A stretch of DNA of 64,000 nt from a virus. Where the stretch lies: IMG/VR virus record IMGVR_UViG_3300005549_000002, positions 1 through 64,000 of that record. One strand, 5' to 3'. Shown piece after piece: positions 17,581-26,416 of the stretch. The notes beneath the pieces are model-generated. The model had not been told where the DNA came from. It did no database searches and worked only from the letters and a program-made list of their open reading frames with translations. Within the stretch, counting starts at the first letter, position 1. Each line of letters starts with the position of its first letter. The translations under genes and the position numbers were made by a program.

Positions 17581-18482
17581 CCGACGTCTTCCGACTCCTC
17601 CAACCCTTCGAGTGGCGCGGCCGCCGCTACCCGCTGACGGCGCGGCAGATCACGTTCCAGCACGAGAACGCGCCGCACAAGGTGCAGTACCGCGACGGCG
17701 AGTTTGTCGACATGACGGGCGCGACGGGGTTTTCCTTCTCGTACACGATCCCGATGCGCGAGGACATCGCCAAGGGCCCCTACAAGAACCTCTTCAACGA
17801 GGGGCTGCCGATCCTCCTGCGCGACATCCGCCTGCGCACGCCCGGCATCCTCATCGATCCGGTGCTCGGCCAGTTCCGGTGCGTGCCGCAAACCTTCACC
17901 GACGAGTCCGACGTCCAGCGCCGCGACGGCGACGACATACGGCTCGAGTTCAAGCAAGCGCCCGAATTCGACGCCGACGATCCGGCCATCCGCGACAACC
18001 TGACGGGCATCAATGGCCTCGTCTCCGACGCGGGGCAGCTCGATCAAGCGCTCACCAAGGCCGACTGGAAACAAGAGCCGTCGCCCGAGGGCGTGACGGA
18101 TATCCTTTCGCAGCTGAGCGGCATCGGGAGCGGCGTGCTCCGTCAAAAAAACCGCGTCTCCGCCTACCTCAACGATCTCGCCTTCAAGCTCGAGAAGATC
18201 GAGGACACGGCCGACAAGGTCGAGAACCCTCAGAACTGGGGCCTTCGCAACGACGTGCGCCGCATGCGTGACGTGGTGACGCAGCTGAACCTGCGCGCCG
18301 CGGAAAACCCCGTGCGCAAGTTTCGCCGCATCACCAAGAACGTGGCGATCACCGTCTCCGCGCTCGCCGCCGAGCTCGACATGACCCTCGAAGAACTGAT
18401 CAAGTTAAACCCGGCGCTCGTGAAACTGCCCATGGTGCCGGCCGGGACCAAAGTCACGGCGTACGCCGCGAAGACAGCCTAG
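17577..18482 (+). CDS. Baseplate/hub protein with Mu gp43-like N-terminus and LysM-like C-terminus
   Basis: The protein has 301 residues and overlaps the tape-measure gene by ATGA. Residues 1-130 (FEWRGRRYPL, VQYRDGEFVDMTGATGF) resemble Mu gpN/gp43 (DNA circularisation) N-terminal domains. Residues about 255-300 (AITVSALAAELDMTLEELIKLNP) look like a LysM peptidoglycan-binding fold. The position after the tape measure fits a protein attaching the baseplate hub to the tail tube. Confidence 0.7.
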   Translation: MTDVFRLLQPFEWRGRRYPLTARQITFQHENAPHKVQYRDGEFVDMTGATGFSFSYTIPMREDIAKGPYKNLFNEGLPILLRDIRLRTPGILIDPVLGQFRCVPQTFTDESDVQRRDGDDIRLEFKQAPEFDADDPAIRDNLTGINGLVSDAGQLDQALTKADWKQEPSPEGVTDILSQLSGIGSGVLRQKNRVSAYLNDLAFKLEKIEDTADKVENPQNWGLRNDVRRMRDVVTQLNLRAAENPVRKFRRITKNVAITVSALAAELDMTLEELIKLNPALVKLPMVPAGTKVTAYAAKTA

Positions 18483-18488
18483 CCCGCC

Positions 18489-19874
18489 GTGCCTTACGAC
18501 TCACCGCCGACGACCGTCGCGCCGCGCGGCGGCGCCCCCGGCGAGCCGCCCGAGACGCCGCTGCTCGTGCGCTTTCCCGGGCTCGGGCGCGAGACGACAT
18601 CGATCACCGCCTGGTCCATCGACTCGAACTACATGACCTCGACCGACGGGTTCGAGTTCACCCTCTACGACGAGAACATCGAGAACACCCGGCACCTCGA
18701 GCTTCAGCCCGTGGAGCTCATCGTCAACGGCCAATCGCGCCTCATCGGCCGCATTGACCACACGCGGCGCGGCGACGACGGCCTTGCCATTACGTGCATG
18801 GGGCGCGACTTCATCGGCGACATCCTCGAGTGTAACGTCGATCCGCTGCTCAAGATCAAGGAGGGCGACGAGCTGCTCAACGCCATCACGACCGCGGCCG
18901 GGCCCGCCGGCATCAACGCCGTCTTCGACGACGACGGCGCCATGCGGGAGCTCCGGGCCGGCCGCAAGGTGAAGGTCCGGCAGAAAAAACCGAGCAAGAA
19001 AAAGAAGAAGTTGAACGAGTACAAGCCGATGCCCGGTCAGGGCATGTATGAGTTCCTCAACAAGATCAGCGCGCGCGAGGGCGTCACGCTGCAGGCCGGG
19101 CCGAACCGCAACACGCTCGTGATTTCGAGCCCGAACTACGACCAGGATCCGCTCTACCGGATCTTCCGGACGCGCGACCAGCTGACCGGTGCCCATAACA
19201 ACATCGAGAGCGCCGTCGCCGACCGCGATTTTTCCAAGATGCCGACGTACGTGATCGTGCAGGGCGCGTATGCCAAGCCCGGGCAGAAGGGCGATCGCTT
19301 CACCCAGATGTTCGACATGTGGAGCATTTCGGCCCGGTTCGTGAGCGAGCTCGGTAGGAGCCTGCAGGACGTCACGGTGTCGAGCCGATGGGTGCCGGGC
19401 CAGAATCCGGCCGAGGAGGTGCTGCGCGGCGCGCTCTACCGGCTGCTCGTCATCCGCGACGACGACGCGCGCAGCGCCGAGCAAATCGAAAAATCGGCCA
19501 AGCGCGCCATCGCCGAGCGCATGAAGGACACGCTCGAGTACCGCGTCACCTTGAAGGGGCACATCGCCCCCGACTCGGGCGCGCTCTATTCCCAGGACAC
19601 GATGATCCAGGTCGACGACGAGATTGCCGATTTGCACGAGGTGCTCTGGGTCGCGGGCGCGCGCCTCAGCTACAAGCCGCGCGAGGGCCCGAAGACCGAT
19701 CTCGTGTGCTGGCGCCCGGAGTCGTTCCTGATCGACGAGCCGTACCAGCCCGGGGACTCGGGGCCGCCGAAGAAGAAGAAGGAGCCCGAAAAGAAACCCG
19801 AGGACAAGATCGCGCCGCTCATCGATTTGACGGGCGTGGCCCGCGACGACGACGAGGTGCAGCGAAAACTATGA
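18489..19874 (+). CDS. Baseplate hub protein (Mu gpP/gp44-like)
   Basis: The protein has 461 residues with a GTG start. It follows the gp43-like gene as in Mu. The N-terminal beta domain (WSIDSNYMTSTDGFEFTLYD) and middle part with MPGQGMYEFLNKISAREGVTL match Mu gp44/T4 gp27-type hubs. A lysine run (KKPSKKKKK, near 165) and a basic C-terminal linker are surface features. The hub trimer connects the tail tube with the spike. Confidence 0.8.
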   Translation: MPYDSPPTTVAPRGGAPGEPPETPLLVRFPGLGRETTSITAWSIDSNYMTSTDGFEFTLYDENIENTRHLELQPVELIVNGQSRLIGRIDHTRRGDDGLAITCMGRDFIGDILECNVDPLLKIKEGDELLNAITTAAGPAGINAVFDDDGAMRELRAGRKVKVRQKKPSKKKKKLNEYKPMPGQGMYEFLNKISAREGVTLQAGPNRNTLVISSPNYDQDPLYRIFRTRDQLTGAHNNIESAVADRDFSKMPTYVIVQGAYAKPGQKGDRFTQMFDMWSISARFVSELGRSLQDVTVSSRWVPGQNPAEEVLRGALYRLLVIRDDDARSAEQIEKSAKRAIAERMKDTLEYRVTLKGHIAPDSGALYSQDTMIQVDDEIADLHEVLWVAGARLSYKPREGPKTDLVCWRPESFLIDEPYQPGDSGPPKKKKEPEKKPEDKIAPLIDLTGVARDDDEVQRKL

Positions 19875-20542
19875 GCGATGCCGTCGTCGTCGTCCTCGGA
19901 GCCTCGCACGTCACGGCCGAAGGAGTGCCGCTCATCCAGGCGGTCAACCCTATCGGCAATAGCAACGACGACGTCGAGCCGTTCGGCGAAGTCGCCTCCT
20001 ACCAGGTGCTCGGCGTCACGTCGCTCCCGTGGCCGACGACCAAGGAGGGGCACGCCGAGGGGCTCGTCATCGTCAACGTGGGCGGGCATGACGCCGTCCT
20101 CGTCGGCGCGCGCGATCTTCGCACGGCGAAAATCGTCGGCAAGATGGGGCCCGGTGACACCGTCCTGCACAGCACGGGGCCCGAGCAGGCCGCGCAGGTG
20201 CAGCTCAAGGAAAAAAAGCGGCAGGTCGTGCTCGCCACGAAGGACTCGTCGGGCGAGACCATGATGGTCATCCTCGACGGCAAGAACGACGCCGTCCAGA
20301 TCGTCGGTGCGGGGCATGCGTTCAAGATGTCGCGCAAGGACGGCATCTCGCTCGTCGACAGCTCCGGCAAAGCCGGCATCCAGATCAAGGACGGCGTGGT
20401 CAGCATCTTCGGCGCCCTCGTGTTCGGGGGCCGCACCCCCGATCCCGCGTTCAAGTTCATGCTCGGCCCGGCGACGGGTTCCCCCGGCGCGGCTGCTTCG
20501 ACGCCGATGATCGCAGCGCCCGGGATCTCGCTCGGGCGATGA
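19871..20542 (+). CDS. Baseplate spike protein (Mu gp45-like)
   Basis: The protein has 223 residues from the ATG at 19871, which overlaps the hub stop by ATGA. A longer frame starting at 19388 is shadow. An OB-like N-terminal part (VASYQVLGVTSLPWP, GLVIVNVGGHDAVLVGARD) is followed by a repetitive beta region (GISLVDSSGKAGIQIKDGV), as in membrane-piercing Mu gp45/gpV spikes that form a trimeric beta-helix needle. Confidence 0.8.
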   Translation: MSDAVVVVLGASHVTAEGVPLIQAVNPIGNSNDDVEPFGEVASYQVLGVTSLPWPTTKEGHAEGLVIVNVGGHDAVLVGARDLRTAKIVGKMGPGDTVLHSTGPEQAAQVQLKEKKRQVVLATKDSSGETMMVILDGKNDAVQIVGAGHAFKMSRKDGISLVDSSGKAGIQIKDGVVSIFGALVFGGRTPDPAFKFMLGPATGSPGAAASTPMIAAPGISLGR

Positions 20543-20856
20543 GCTGCAACTTCAAGCTGCCGACCGTCGCGCTGCCGCTGCCGTCGCTCGCGCTCCCGAA
20601 AATACCGGCGCTCCCGTCCTTCGACCTGCCCGACGTCGACTTCCCGATCAACTTGAAGCTGCCGAAGATCGCGCTGCCGCTGCCGTCGCTGTCCTTGCCG
20701 AAAATACCGGCGCTGCCCTCCTTCGCGCTGCCCGATCTCGGCGAGCTCGGCATCAAGCTGCCGAAACTCCCGACGGTCGCGCTGCCCATCCCCTCGTTCG
20801 GCCTGCCGAAGATCCCGAGCCTTCCGACCTTCAAGCTCGAGTGCCCGTTTGACTAG
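20539..20856 (+). CDS. Leu-Pro repeat protein, possible spike tip
   Basis: The protein has 105 residues and overlaps the spike gene by ATGA. It consists of three repeats of about 33 residues built on LPLPSLALPKIPALPSF, with Pro every three or four residues and a Cys near each end (Cys3 and the Cys of LECPFD). No catalytic residues are seen. Its place directly after the spike suggests a cap or tip component; this is inference. Its stop meets the stop of the opposing lipoprotein gene. Confidence 0.65.
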   Translation: MSCNFKLPTVALPLPSLALPKIPALPSFDLPDVDFPINLKLPKIALPLPSLSLPKIPALPSFALPDLGELGIKLPKLPTVALPIPSFGLPKIPSLPTFKLECPFD

Positions 20857-21665
20857 GGCGTCACCGTCCACGTGCAGGGCGGGGGCAAGCACCCGACGCG
20901 GCCGAGCGCGTCGTTCGCCGTCACGCTGATCTCGTTGACGCCAAGCGTGAAAATGATTGGGTCGGTTCCGCCCGCCCCGTGAAACGCGATCTCGTGGCCG
21001 GTCGTCGCCGTGCTCGGCACGCCCATGTAGGTTCTTACCATCGCGCCGTTCTTCACGGTCATCACGCCGTCGACGAAGCGGTCCTGAAAGGGACTCGCGA
21101 TGGGGCTCCGAAGTCGGATCTCGCTGAATTGGTAGCTACCGCCCGGCGCGCTCGTCGTCGCGCCGCAGAGAGGGTGGGGGTACGTCGAGATGGGCACCCC
21201 CTCGAGCTCGAACGCGCCGCAAGGCGGCGGGCCCGTGTCGATCGCCCCGTCGACGGCGCCGTCGACGCCCGCATCGGGAGCTCGGTCCGGTTGGCTGTCG
21301 GGCGCCCCGCCCTCGCTGTCGCCGCTGTCGGGCGCGCGGTCGAATCCGCCCACATCTGTCCCCGCTTCGGGCCCTCCTTCCGCGCCGCTGTCGATGGCGT
21401 CCAGGCCGCCCTCGCCGCCCTCAGGCGACCTCGCGTCCGGCATGGCGCCCGCTTCCACCCCAGCCTCTTGGGCGGCCTCGCTGCCGGCGTCGAGCGAAGC
21501 GTTGCCCCCTTCTGCGGCGCTCGCGCCCGCGGCCCCCCCGCCGCTGTCGGGCGCTCCGTCCGGCGGCTCGGGCGGCGGCGCCGTAAACCCCGTCCCCTCG
21601 CTGCCAAAGCACGCTGCCCCCGCGGCGGCGAGGAGCACGAGGCCCACCCAATTCATCGTTTTCAT
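20853..21665 (-). CDS. Secreted lipoprotein with Asp/Ala/Gly-rich region (moron)
   Basis: The protein has 270 residues from the ATG at 21665. The signal peptide MKTMNWVGLVLLAAAGAAC places the lipidated cysteine at residue 19, and AGGGA lies 8 nt upstream of the start. Upstream in-frame ATGs at 21692 and 21701 are less likely because the latter falls inside the promoter repeats. Residues 20-150 are low-complexity (DAGVDGAVDGAIDTG), a style common in Polyangia lipoproteins; the C-terminal part forms a beta-rich domain. It stands alone on the opposite strand inside the baseplate operon. Surface change or superinfection exclusion is possible. Confidence 0.8.
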   Translation of the reverse strand: MKTMNWVGLVLLAAAGAACFGSEGTGFTAPPPEPPDGAPDSGGGAAGASAAEGGNASLDAGSEAAQEAGVEAGAMPDARSPEGGEGGLDAIDSGAEGGPEAGTDVGGFDRAPDSGDSEGGAPDSQPDRAPDAGVDGAVDGAIDTGPPPCGAFELEGVPISTYPHPLCGATTSAPGGSYQFSEIRLRSPIASPFQDRFVDGVMTVKNGAMVRTYMGVPSTATTGHEIAFHGAGGTDPIIFTLGVNEISVTANDALGRVGCLPPPCTWTVTP

Positions 21666-21701
21666 TCGGAGCGTCCCTATCGCTGTGTTCATGAGCGTCA
21701 T

Positions 21702-21734
21702 GCTAGCAGAGCGCTAGCGCAGCGCTAGCAGACG
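21702..21734 (-). promoter_or_regulatory. Three 11-bp repeats in the lipoprotein promoter
   Basis: GCTAGCAGAGC, GCTAGCGCAGC and GCTAGCAGACG stand in tandem at exact 11-bp spacing, each starting with the palindrome GCTAGC. The middle copy is identical to the 11-mer inside both promoter-like blocks at 1597-1634 and 1924-1961. All lie upstream of leftward accessory genes, so a common regulator is suggested. Confidence 0.6.
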
Positions 21735-21800
21735 CCCCAATTCCCACACCCGCTCGTACGGCCCTTCTCGCGGGGGGCCGGAGAGGACCGCCCGTTCAGC

Positions 21801-22241
21801 ATGCCCGGTTTTGGCGTCTATCCCTCCTGCGTCTCGCCCTACGGGCTCGGCACCCCCACGCCGGCCGCCGAACCGGCGAGCGGTCCCGCCGGATCGCGGT
21901 ACATCAACCCCGCGACGGGCGACTACGAGCAGGACCCGACGACCCGGCAGCTCGCGCAGATGCCGACGACGCGCCAGCGCGTGCTGCTCGCGGTCAAGAC
22001 GCTGCAGAGCTCCATCTCCGTCAAGCGCACCTTCGGCATCAAGCTGCCGCGCAAGATGGGCACCCTCTTCGATTCCGAGATGAAGCAAGCGGTTCGCTCC
22101 GCGCTTCACCACCTCACCGACGACGAGGCGGTCATCCGCATCGACGGCATCACCGTCGTGCGCGGCCGCGCGGGGCGTTCGGAGACGACGATCGAATGGT
22201 TCGATCTCGAAACCGGCAAGTCCGATTCGCTGAGCTTCTAA
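21801..22241 (+). CDS. Baseplate wedge protein (Mu gp46/gp25-like)
   Basis: The protein has 146 residues; GGAGAGGA lies upstream. After a glycine/proline-rich leader, INPATGDYEQDPTTRQLAQMPTTRQRVLLAVKTLQSS is the typical gp46 pattern, and DDEAVIRIDGITVVRGR continues it. It joins the gpJ-type protein to make the baseplate wedge. It resumes the baseplate operon after the interrupting lipoprotein gene. Confidence 0.8.
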   Translation: MPGFGVYPSCVSPYGLGTPTPAAEPASGPAGSRYINPATGDYEQDPTTRQLAQMPTTRQRVLLAVKTLQSSISVKRTFGIKLPRKMGTLFDSEMKQAVRSALHHLTDDEAVIRIDGITVVRGRAGRSETTIEWFDLETGKSDSLSF

Positions 22242-22245
22242 AAAA

Positions 22246-23754
22246 ATGGCCGATCTCTACCAGCCCGCAAACGCCGACGAGCTCAAGGGGCAGTTCCTGC
22301 GCGACGTGCGCCTCGGCGCGATCGACGCCGGGCTCGCGGAGCCGCCGACCACCCCCGGAACCGACTGGGATCTGCTCGCGACCGCCGTCGCCAACATGGG
22401 CCTACTCGGCTTCGCCAACGTCAACGCGATCGAGGACGACGCCAATATCTTGAACGCGACGGGGCAGGCGCTCGAGGACGCGCGCAAGGCGGAGGGGCTG
22501 CCCGAGGTGCCGCCGGCGGGCGCGACCGGCAAGCTCGTCATTTCGGTCGAGGGCGTGACCACGATCGTCAACGGGCTCGAGTTCACCTACCCGAGCGGGC
22601 TTCGCGGGCGCGTGACGAGCGGCTACGTGAACCCCGCCGACCAGTCGGAGGTCAACGTCGCCGCGATCGACACCGGGCTCAATTCGAACCTGCGCGCGGG
22701 CGAGATCGTCCGGTTCAAAAACCCGCCCGTGAACCTGTCCGTCGAGGCGAAGGTCTCCACGGGCGAGCCGCTCACGGGCGGGACCGAAGAGGAGAGCGAC
22801 GACCGCAAGCGCGATCGCATCCTCAACGTCCGGCGCAACAAACCCGCGGGCGGCAACTGGGCGCACATCCGCCAGATCGTCCTCGATGCGCTCGGCTCGG
22901 TGCAGGACGTGTACGTCTACCCGGCGCTTGGCGGGCCGGGCTCGGTCAAGGTCGTGCCCGTCAAGGACTTCGATCTCACGCAGGATGATTTCTCGCGCGC
23001 GCTCTCGAGCACGGCGCTCGATGTCGTCCGGCTCGCGATCCAATCGAACCTGCCGACGCCGCAGGAGGTTGTCGTCAACGCCGTCGTGAACCAGGTGGCG
23101 GACTTCACCATCAAGCTCACCATTCCCGACAGCACGCTCGCTGGCGGCAACGGTCGGGGCTGGTCCGATCCGGCGCCGTGGCCGCGGCTCGTCGGCGCGG
23201 AAACCTCGACGCCGATCACGGCCATCAACGCGACCTACGACGTGATCACCGTCGACGCCGACACGACCGTGGCGCCCATCCCCGGCCTTACGCACGTCGC
23301 CTGGTGGTCGCAGGTCGATCGCAAGTTTTACCAGGCCCTCGTGCTCGCCCAAGCGGGCGCGGCGGGCGCGTGGCTGCTCACGCTCGACCGGCCCCTCGTC
23401 GGAAAAAACGGGGCGGGCCCCGTCGTCGGCGGCACGGGCGATTTCGTCTGCCCGGCGGCCGAGAGCATCGACCTTTACGGCGCCGCCTGGGTCGACATCT
23501 TTCGCTCGCTCGGGCCGGGCGAGAACACCACCGACGCGGGCCGCCTGCCGCGCGCGAAGCGCCACCCGTACGTGAGCGACGAGGATCCGTCGACGCTCAC
23601 GAACTCCGTCCTGACCAAGCTCGTGCAGAAGTTCCCCGAGATCACCGACATCGAATACGGCCTGAAGTCGCCTGCGGCGCCGACGGTGCCGGCCTCGGTC
23701 GTCACCGCCCCGAACGTCCTCGTCCCCCGGCGCCTCGCGTTCTACCCGATCTGA
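22246..23754 (+). CDS. Baseplate J-like protein (Mu gp47-like)
   Basis: The protein has 502 residues. The N-terminus (NADELKGQFLRDVRLGAID) and the segment TEEESDDRKRDRILNVRRNKPAGGNWAHIRQIVLDALGSVQDVYVYPA match baseplate J family proteins, with the usual EEsDe-R-R-I motif near residue 185. It forms the wedge arms. Longer than Mu gp47 (about 360) because of an inserted domain near 290-400. The stop overlaps the next start. Confidence 0.85.
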   Translation: MADLYQPANADELKGQFLRDVRLGAIDAGLAEPPTTPGTDWDLLATAVANMGLLGFANVNAIEDDANILNATGQALEDARKAEGLPEVPPAGATGKLVISVEGVTTIVNGLEFTYPSGLRGRVTSGYVNPADQSEVNVAAIDTGLNSNLRAGEIVRFKNPPVNLSVEAKVSTGEPLTGGTEEESDDRKRDRILNVRRNKPAGGNWAHIRQIVLDALGSVQDVYVYPALGGPGSVKVVPVKDFDLTQDDFSRALSSTALDVVRLAIQSNLPTPQEVVVNAVVNQVADFTIKLTIPDSTLAGGNGRGWSDPAPWPRLVGAETSTPITAINATYDVITVDADTTVAPIPGLTHVAWWSQVDRKFYQALVLAQAGAAGAWLLTLDRPLVGKNGAGPVVGGTGDFVCPAAESIDLYGAAWVDIFRSLGPGENTTDAGRLPRAKRHPYVSDEDPSTLTNSVLTKLVQKFPEITDIEYGLKSPAAPTVPASVVTAPNVLVPRRLAFYPI

Positions 23755-24290
23755 TGGCCATTACACCGAACGGACTGCCGGCTTGGACGCGCACCGCCAG
23801 CCACACCAACTACGGCGGCGACACCAACAAGCGCAACTACCTATCGCGCGGCGTGATCGATGCCCTGACCGACGTCGGCGCCGAGGCGATTTGCCGCATG
23901 GCCGCGGACATGGAAGCGATCGTGCGCGTCGCGCCCTTCGCGACCATCACCTACCTTTGCGTCGACGGCGCGCCGGCCGCGCCGACGATCGAAACCGTTT
24001 TCATGATGACGGGCGTCCGGCTGACGAGCTACGTCGGCGACGCGGCGCCCGCCGGCTACCCGGCGGCCGCGCGCAATGGCAACGGCGACGTCACCTTCAC
24101 GTTCCTCGCGTCGTACACGGATCCGTACGGCGTCGCCGGCACGTACGCCCCGAAGCATGCCACGGCCCAGATCCACAGCGCGACCGCGGGCGAGCCCGTA
24201 GTCATCATCGCGGCCCAGACGGTGCGGGTGCGCGCGTTCAACGGCGGCGCGGCGCTCGCGAGCCCGCGCGTCACCCTCGTGGTGTGGTGA
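23754..24290 (+). CDS. Tail/baseplate protein with PAWTR N-terminus
   Basis: The protein has 178 residues from the ATG at 23754, which shares a base with the previous stop. A longer frame from 23178 is shadow. The N-terminus (GLPAWTRTASHTNYGGDTNK) resembles the N-terminus of the gp48-like protein two genes on, and the C-terminal beta part resembles the next gene. It probably belongs to the baseplate periphery. No named family is recognised. Confidence 0.65.
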   Translation: MAITPNGLPAWTRTASHTNYGGDTNKRNYLSRGVIDALTDVGAEAICRMAADMEAIVRVAPFATITYLCVDGAPAAPTIETVFMMTGVRLTSYVGDAAPAGYPAAARNGNGDVTFTFLASYTDPYGVAGTYAPKHATAQIHSATAGEPVVIIAAQTVRVRAFNGGAALASPRVTLVVW

Positions 24291-24291
24291 G

Positions 24292-24738
24292 ATGCCGCTC
24301 GGCGCCTTCGCACCCTTGCCGCTACGCCTCGGGGGCGACGCGCTCGAGGGCTTCGACGCCCGCTCGCACGCGCGCCTTTGCGCGGATCTGGTCGCCGCCA
24401 AGCTCGGCGCGTTCCTCGCGGTCTTCTCCTACACCAAGGTCGGCGCGACGGTTGTGATCCGCGACTACTACGGCCAGAACGGCGCCGGCAGCGCCTACGC
24501 GCCCGACAGCGTGACGGTCGTCGGCACGGGCGAAGTCACCTTCAAGTGGTCGGCGCGGCAGTTCACCGATCCGTACCTCATCGAGCGCCCCATCAACGCG
24601 AAGGCGGGCCGGGCGACCGCCCACAATACGGCGTCCGTTCGCTGCGAGGTCACGGTCATCGCCAACGGCGTGACGGTCAAGACGTTCGATGCCGCCGGCG
24701 CGGCCGTCGACTCGGGCGCCACCGTGGTGCTCGCGTAA
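24292..24738 (+). CDS. Tail protein, paralogue of the preceding gene's C-terminal part
   Basis: The protein has 148 residues. The segment with YAPDSVTVVGTGEVTFKW, TDPY and the C-terminal VTVIANGVTVKTFDAAGAAV parallels the previous protein (GDVTFTFLASYTDPYG, TVRVRAFNGGAAL). A gene duplication is likely. The stop overlaps the following ATG. It is probably structural. Confidence 0.6.
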   Translation: MPLGAFAPLPLRLGGDALEGFDARSHARLCADLVAAKLGAFLAVFSYTKVGATVVIRDYYGQNGAGSAYAPDSVTVVGTGEVTFKWSARQFTDPYLIERPINAKAGRATAHNTASVRCEVTVIANGVTVKTFDAAGAAVDSGATVVLA

Positions 24739-25514
24739 TGGCTGTCATCGTTATCACGGCGGTGCCGACGGGCGAGCCGGCCTGGACGCGCCGGGCCGCT
24801 ATTGGCGACTACGACGGCGCGCTCGACAAGGAAGACTCGACGACCGAGGCGCTGATCCCGTACGCGGGGCAGTGGTACCGCGAGCTCCACGCGATGCGCG
24901 GCTCGGCGTACACCCAGAAACCGCACACGCTGGTCGACGCCGAGAACGTTGCGATCGCGCGGTTCATGTCCGGCGTTTTCAGCCGCACGCCCGAGAAAGC
25001 GCGCGCCAATGCGACGCCGCTCCGCTGCGATGAGAAACTCGAGTACTGGGTCGAGGTCATGCGGCTGCCGTACCGCACCGGCGAGCAGCGCTGGCAGATG
25101 CGCGATCGCGCGCGCGCGCACTACCGGGCCGCCAACGGCCCGACGATCCAGAACGTGATCGACGCGCTCGACGCGCTGCTCGGCGACGCGCTGGTCGGCG
25201 TGACGCACCCCGAGGGGGTCGATCTGGCGACGCCGCCGACGCACACGTTCTGGCCCATCATCAATCCCGGCGCGGCGTCGTTCAGCCTCGGCAAGGGCGC
25301 GTGGCTCTCCGAACGGTGCACGCTCGCCATCGAGACCGACATCCCCGTAGGCATGAGCGACGGCGATTTTTTGCACCTCATGAACGTCGAGATGTTCAGC
25401 CTCCTCGACACCATGCTGCCGGCGTGGGCTTCGTTCAACTGGGCAACGACCAGCGGTCCAGGCTCCGGATTCTTCCTCGATGTCTCACGGCTCGACTTCG
25501 AAGGTCTCACATGA
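24738..25514 (+). CDS. Baseplate protein (Mu gp48/DUF2313-like)
   Basis: The protein has 258 residues from the ATG at 24738. It begins with PTGEPAWTRRAAIGDYDG, echoing the protein encoded at 23754. The body with KLEYWVEVMRLPYRTGEQRWQMRDRARAH matches the logic of YmfQ/DUF2313 proteins, which link the J-like wedge to tail fibres. Gene order (J, then this, then fibres) supports it. Confidence 0.6.
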   Translation: MAVIVITAVPTGEPAWTRRAAIGDYDGALDKEDSTTEALIPYAGQWYRELHAMRGSAYTQKPHTLVDAENVAIARFMSGVFSRTPEKARANATPLRCDEKLEYWVEVMRLPYRTGEQRWQMRDRARAHYRAANGPTIQNVIDALDALLGDALVGVTHPEGVDLATPPTHTFWPIINPGAASFSLGKGAWLSERCTLAIETDIPVGMSDGDFLHLMNVEMFSLLDTMLPAWASFNWATTSGPGSGFFLDVSRLDFEGLT

Positions 25515-25801
25515 TCCTCACCGACCACTACCCGTCCACCAAAGGGCTCAGCGTCTACAACGCGCTCTCCTTGGCAGGCCGCGACCTCACCCCCGATGAG
25601 ATCGGGGACTACCTCCGAGCGACGTTCGACGAGCGGGTCGACGCCGCCTACGTCGCCGTGGGCATCGACTACCTGGTCAAGCGGGGCTTCGCCGAGCGCG
25701 CGCACGGCCTCGTGGTGATTCCACGCTACGGCGCCGACCGCCATGGCCGCGCGCTCGTGCGCGCCAGAGAAGACATCGATCTCGTCTACGGGAGAGCGTA
25801 A
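25511..25801 (+). CDS. Small protein, possible winged-helix fold
   Basis: The protein has 96 residues from the ATG at 25511, overlapping the previous stop by ATGA. LSVYNALSLAGRDLTPDEIGDYLRATFDERVDAAYVAVGIDYLVKRGFAERA looks like a three-helix plus wing fold. Such a DNA-binding-like protein is unusual among fibre genes. The function is unknown; it may be a fibre assembly factor. Confidence 0.6.
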   Translation: MILTDHYPSTKGLSVYNALSLAGRDLTPDEIGDYLRATFDERVDAAYVAVGIDYLVKRGFAERAHGLVVIPRYGADRHGRALVRAREDIDLVYGRA

Positions 25802-25807
25802 AAATCC

Positions 25808-26416
25808 ATGACGTATTCCAGGGTAAAGCCGGCCGGCTGGGCGTTCGGCGAGAAGCTGAGCAGCGCCGAAATGAATACGCTCGACACCGATCACGCCGAC
25901 GCGATCGACGCGACGACGCGAACGCTGGGAGCGTTGCCCCTCAACGTGTCGCGCCGCGGGCAATGGCTGCCCACCGCCGATCTGGCCGCCAACTGGGACA
26001 CGCTCAACCTGCAACTCGGCTACGCCGCGTGCACGACCGTCAATGCCAACAGGGTTTTCTGGCCGTTCAGGCTTCCGCACAACGCGACGCTTAACGGCAT
26101 TGTGGTCGTCATCGAACCCGCCGGCGGCCACGCGGCGCTGCCGATCCAGATGCCGGGGTTCGAGCTCATCTCGCTCGACCACTTTGGCGCCGTGACCACG
26201 GAGATCCCATTTGTCGTCGACACGAGCGCGAACGTCGCCGCCTACCAGACGGTTCACGGAATAGCGACGCCACTCGCGCTCACGATCGTCATGTACAACA
26301 CGAGCAAGCACTACACCCTGTGCTTCTCATCGGAGGGCAGCACGAACGCGATCGCCGGGTTGAAGGTCTTTCACTATTACTACGGCTACACGATGACCGT
26401 CCTCGACGCCGACTGA
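25808..26416 (+). CDS. Tail-associated structural protein
   Basis: The protein has 202 residues. The N-terminus (KPAGWAFGEKLSSAEMNTLDTDHADAID) resembles the tail-attachment start seen in many phage fibre proteins; the rest is a beta-rich domain ending HYYYGYTMTVLDAD. It is probably a short fibre or fibre connector. The family is not named. Confidence 0.55.
   Translation: MTYSRVKPAGWAFGEKLSSAEMNTLDTDHADAIDATTRTLGALPLNVSRRGQWLPTADLAANWDTLNLQLGYAACTTVNANRVFWPFRLPHNATLNGIVVVIEPAGGHAALPIQMPGFELISLDHFGAVTTEIPFVVDTSANVAAYQTVHGIATPLALTIVMYNTSKHYTLCFSSEGSTNAIAGLKVFHYYYGYTMTVLDAD

Noticed and set aside
15139-18146. Very long minus-strand frames opposite the tape-measure and hub genes
   Set aside because: High-GC antisense shadows; composition follows the codon positions of the plus-strand genes, which have clear families and overlaps.
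12375-25514. Phage Mu-type transposable phage
   Set aside because: The tail genes are Mu-like, but no MuA/MuB transposase is present in the window and a serine integrase with lambda-like regulation is.
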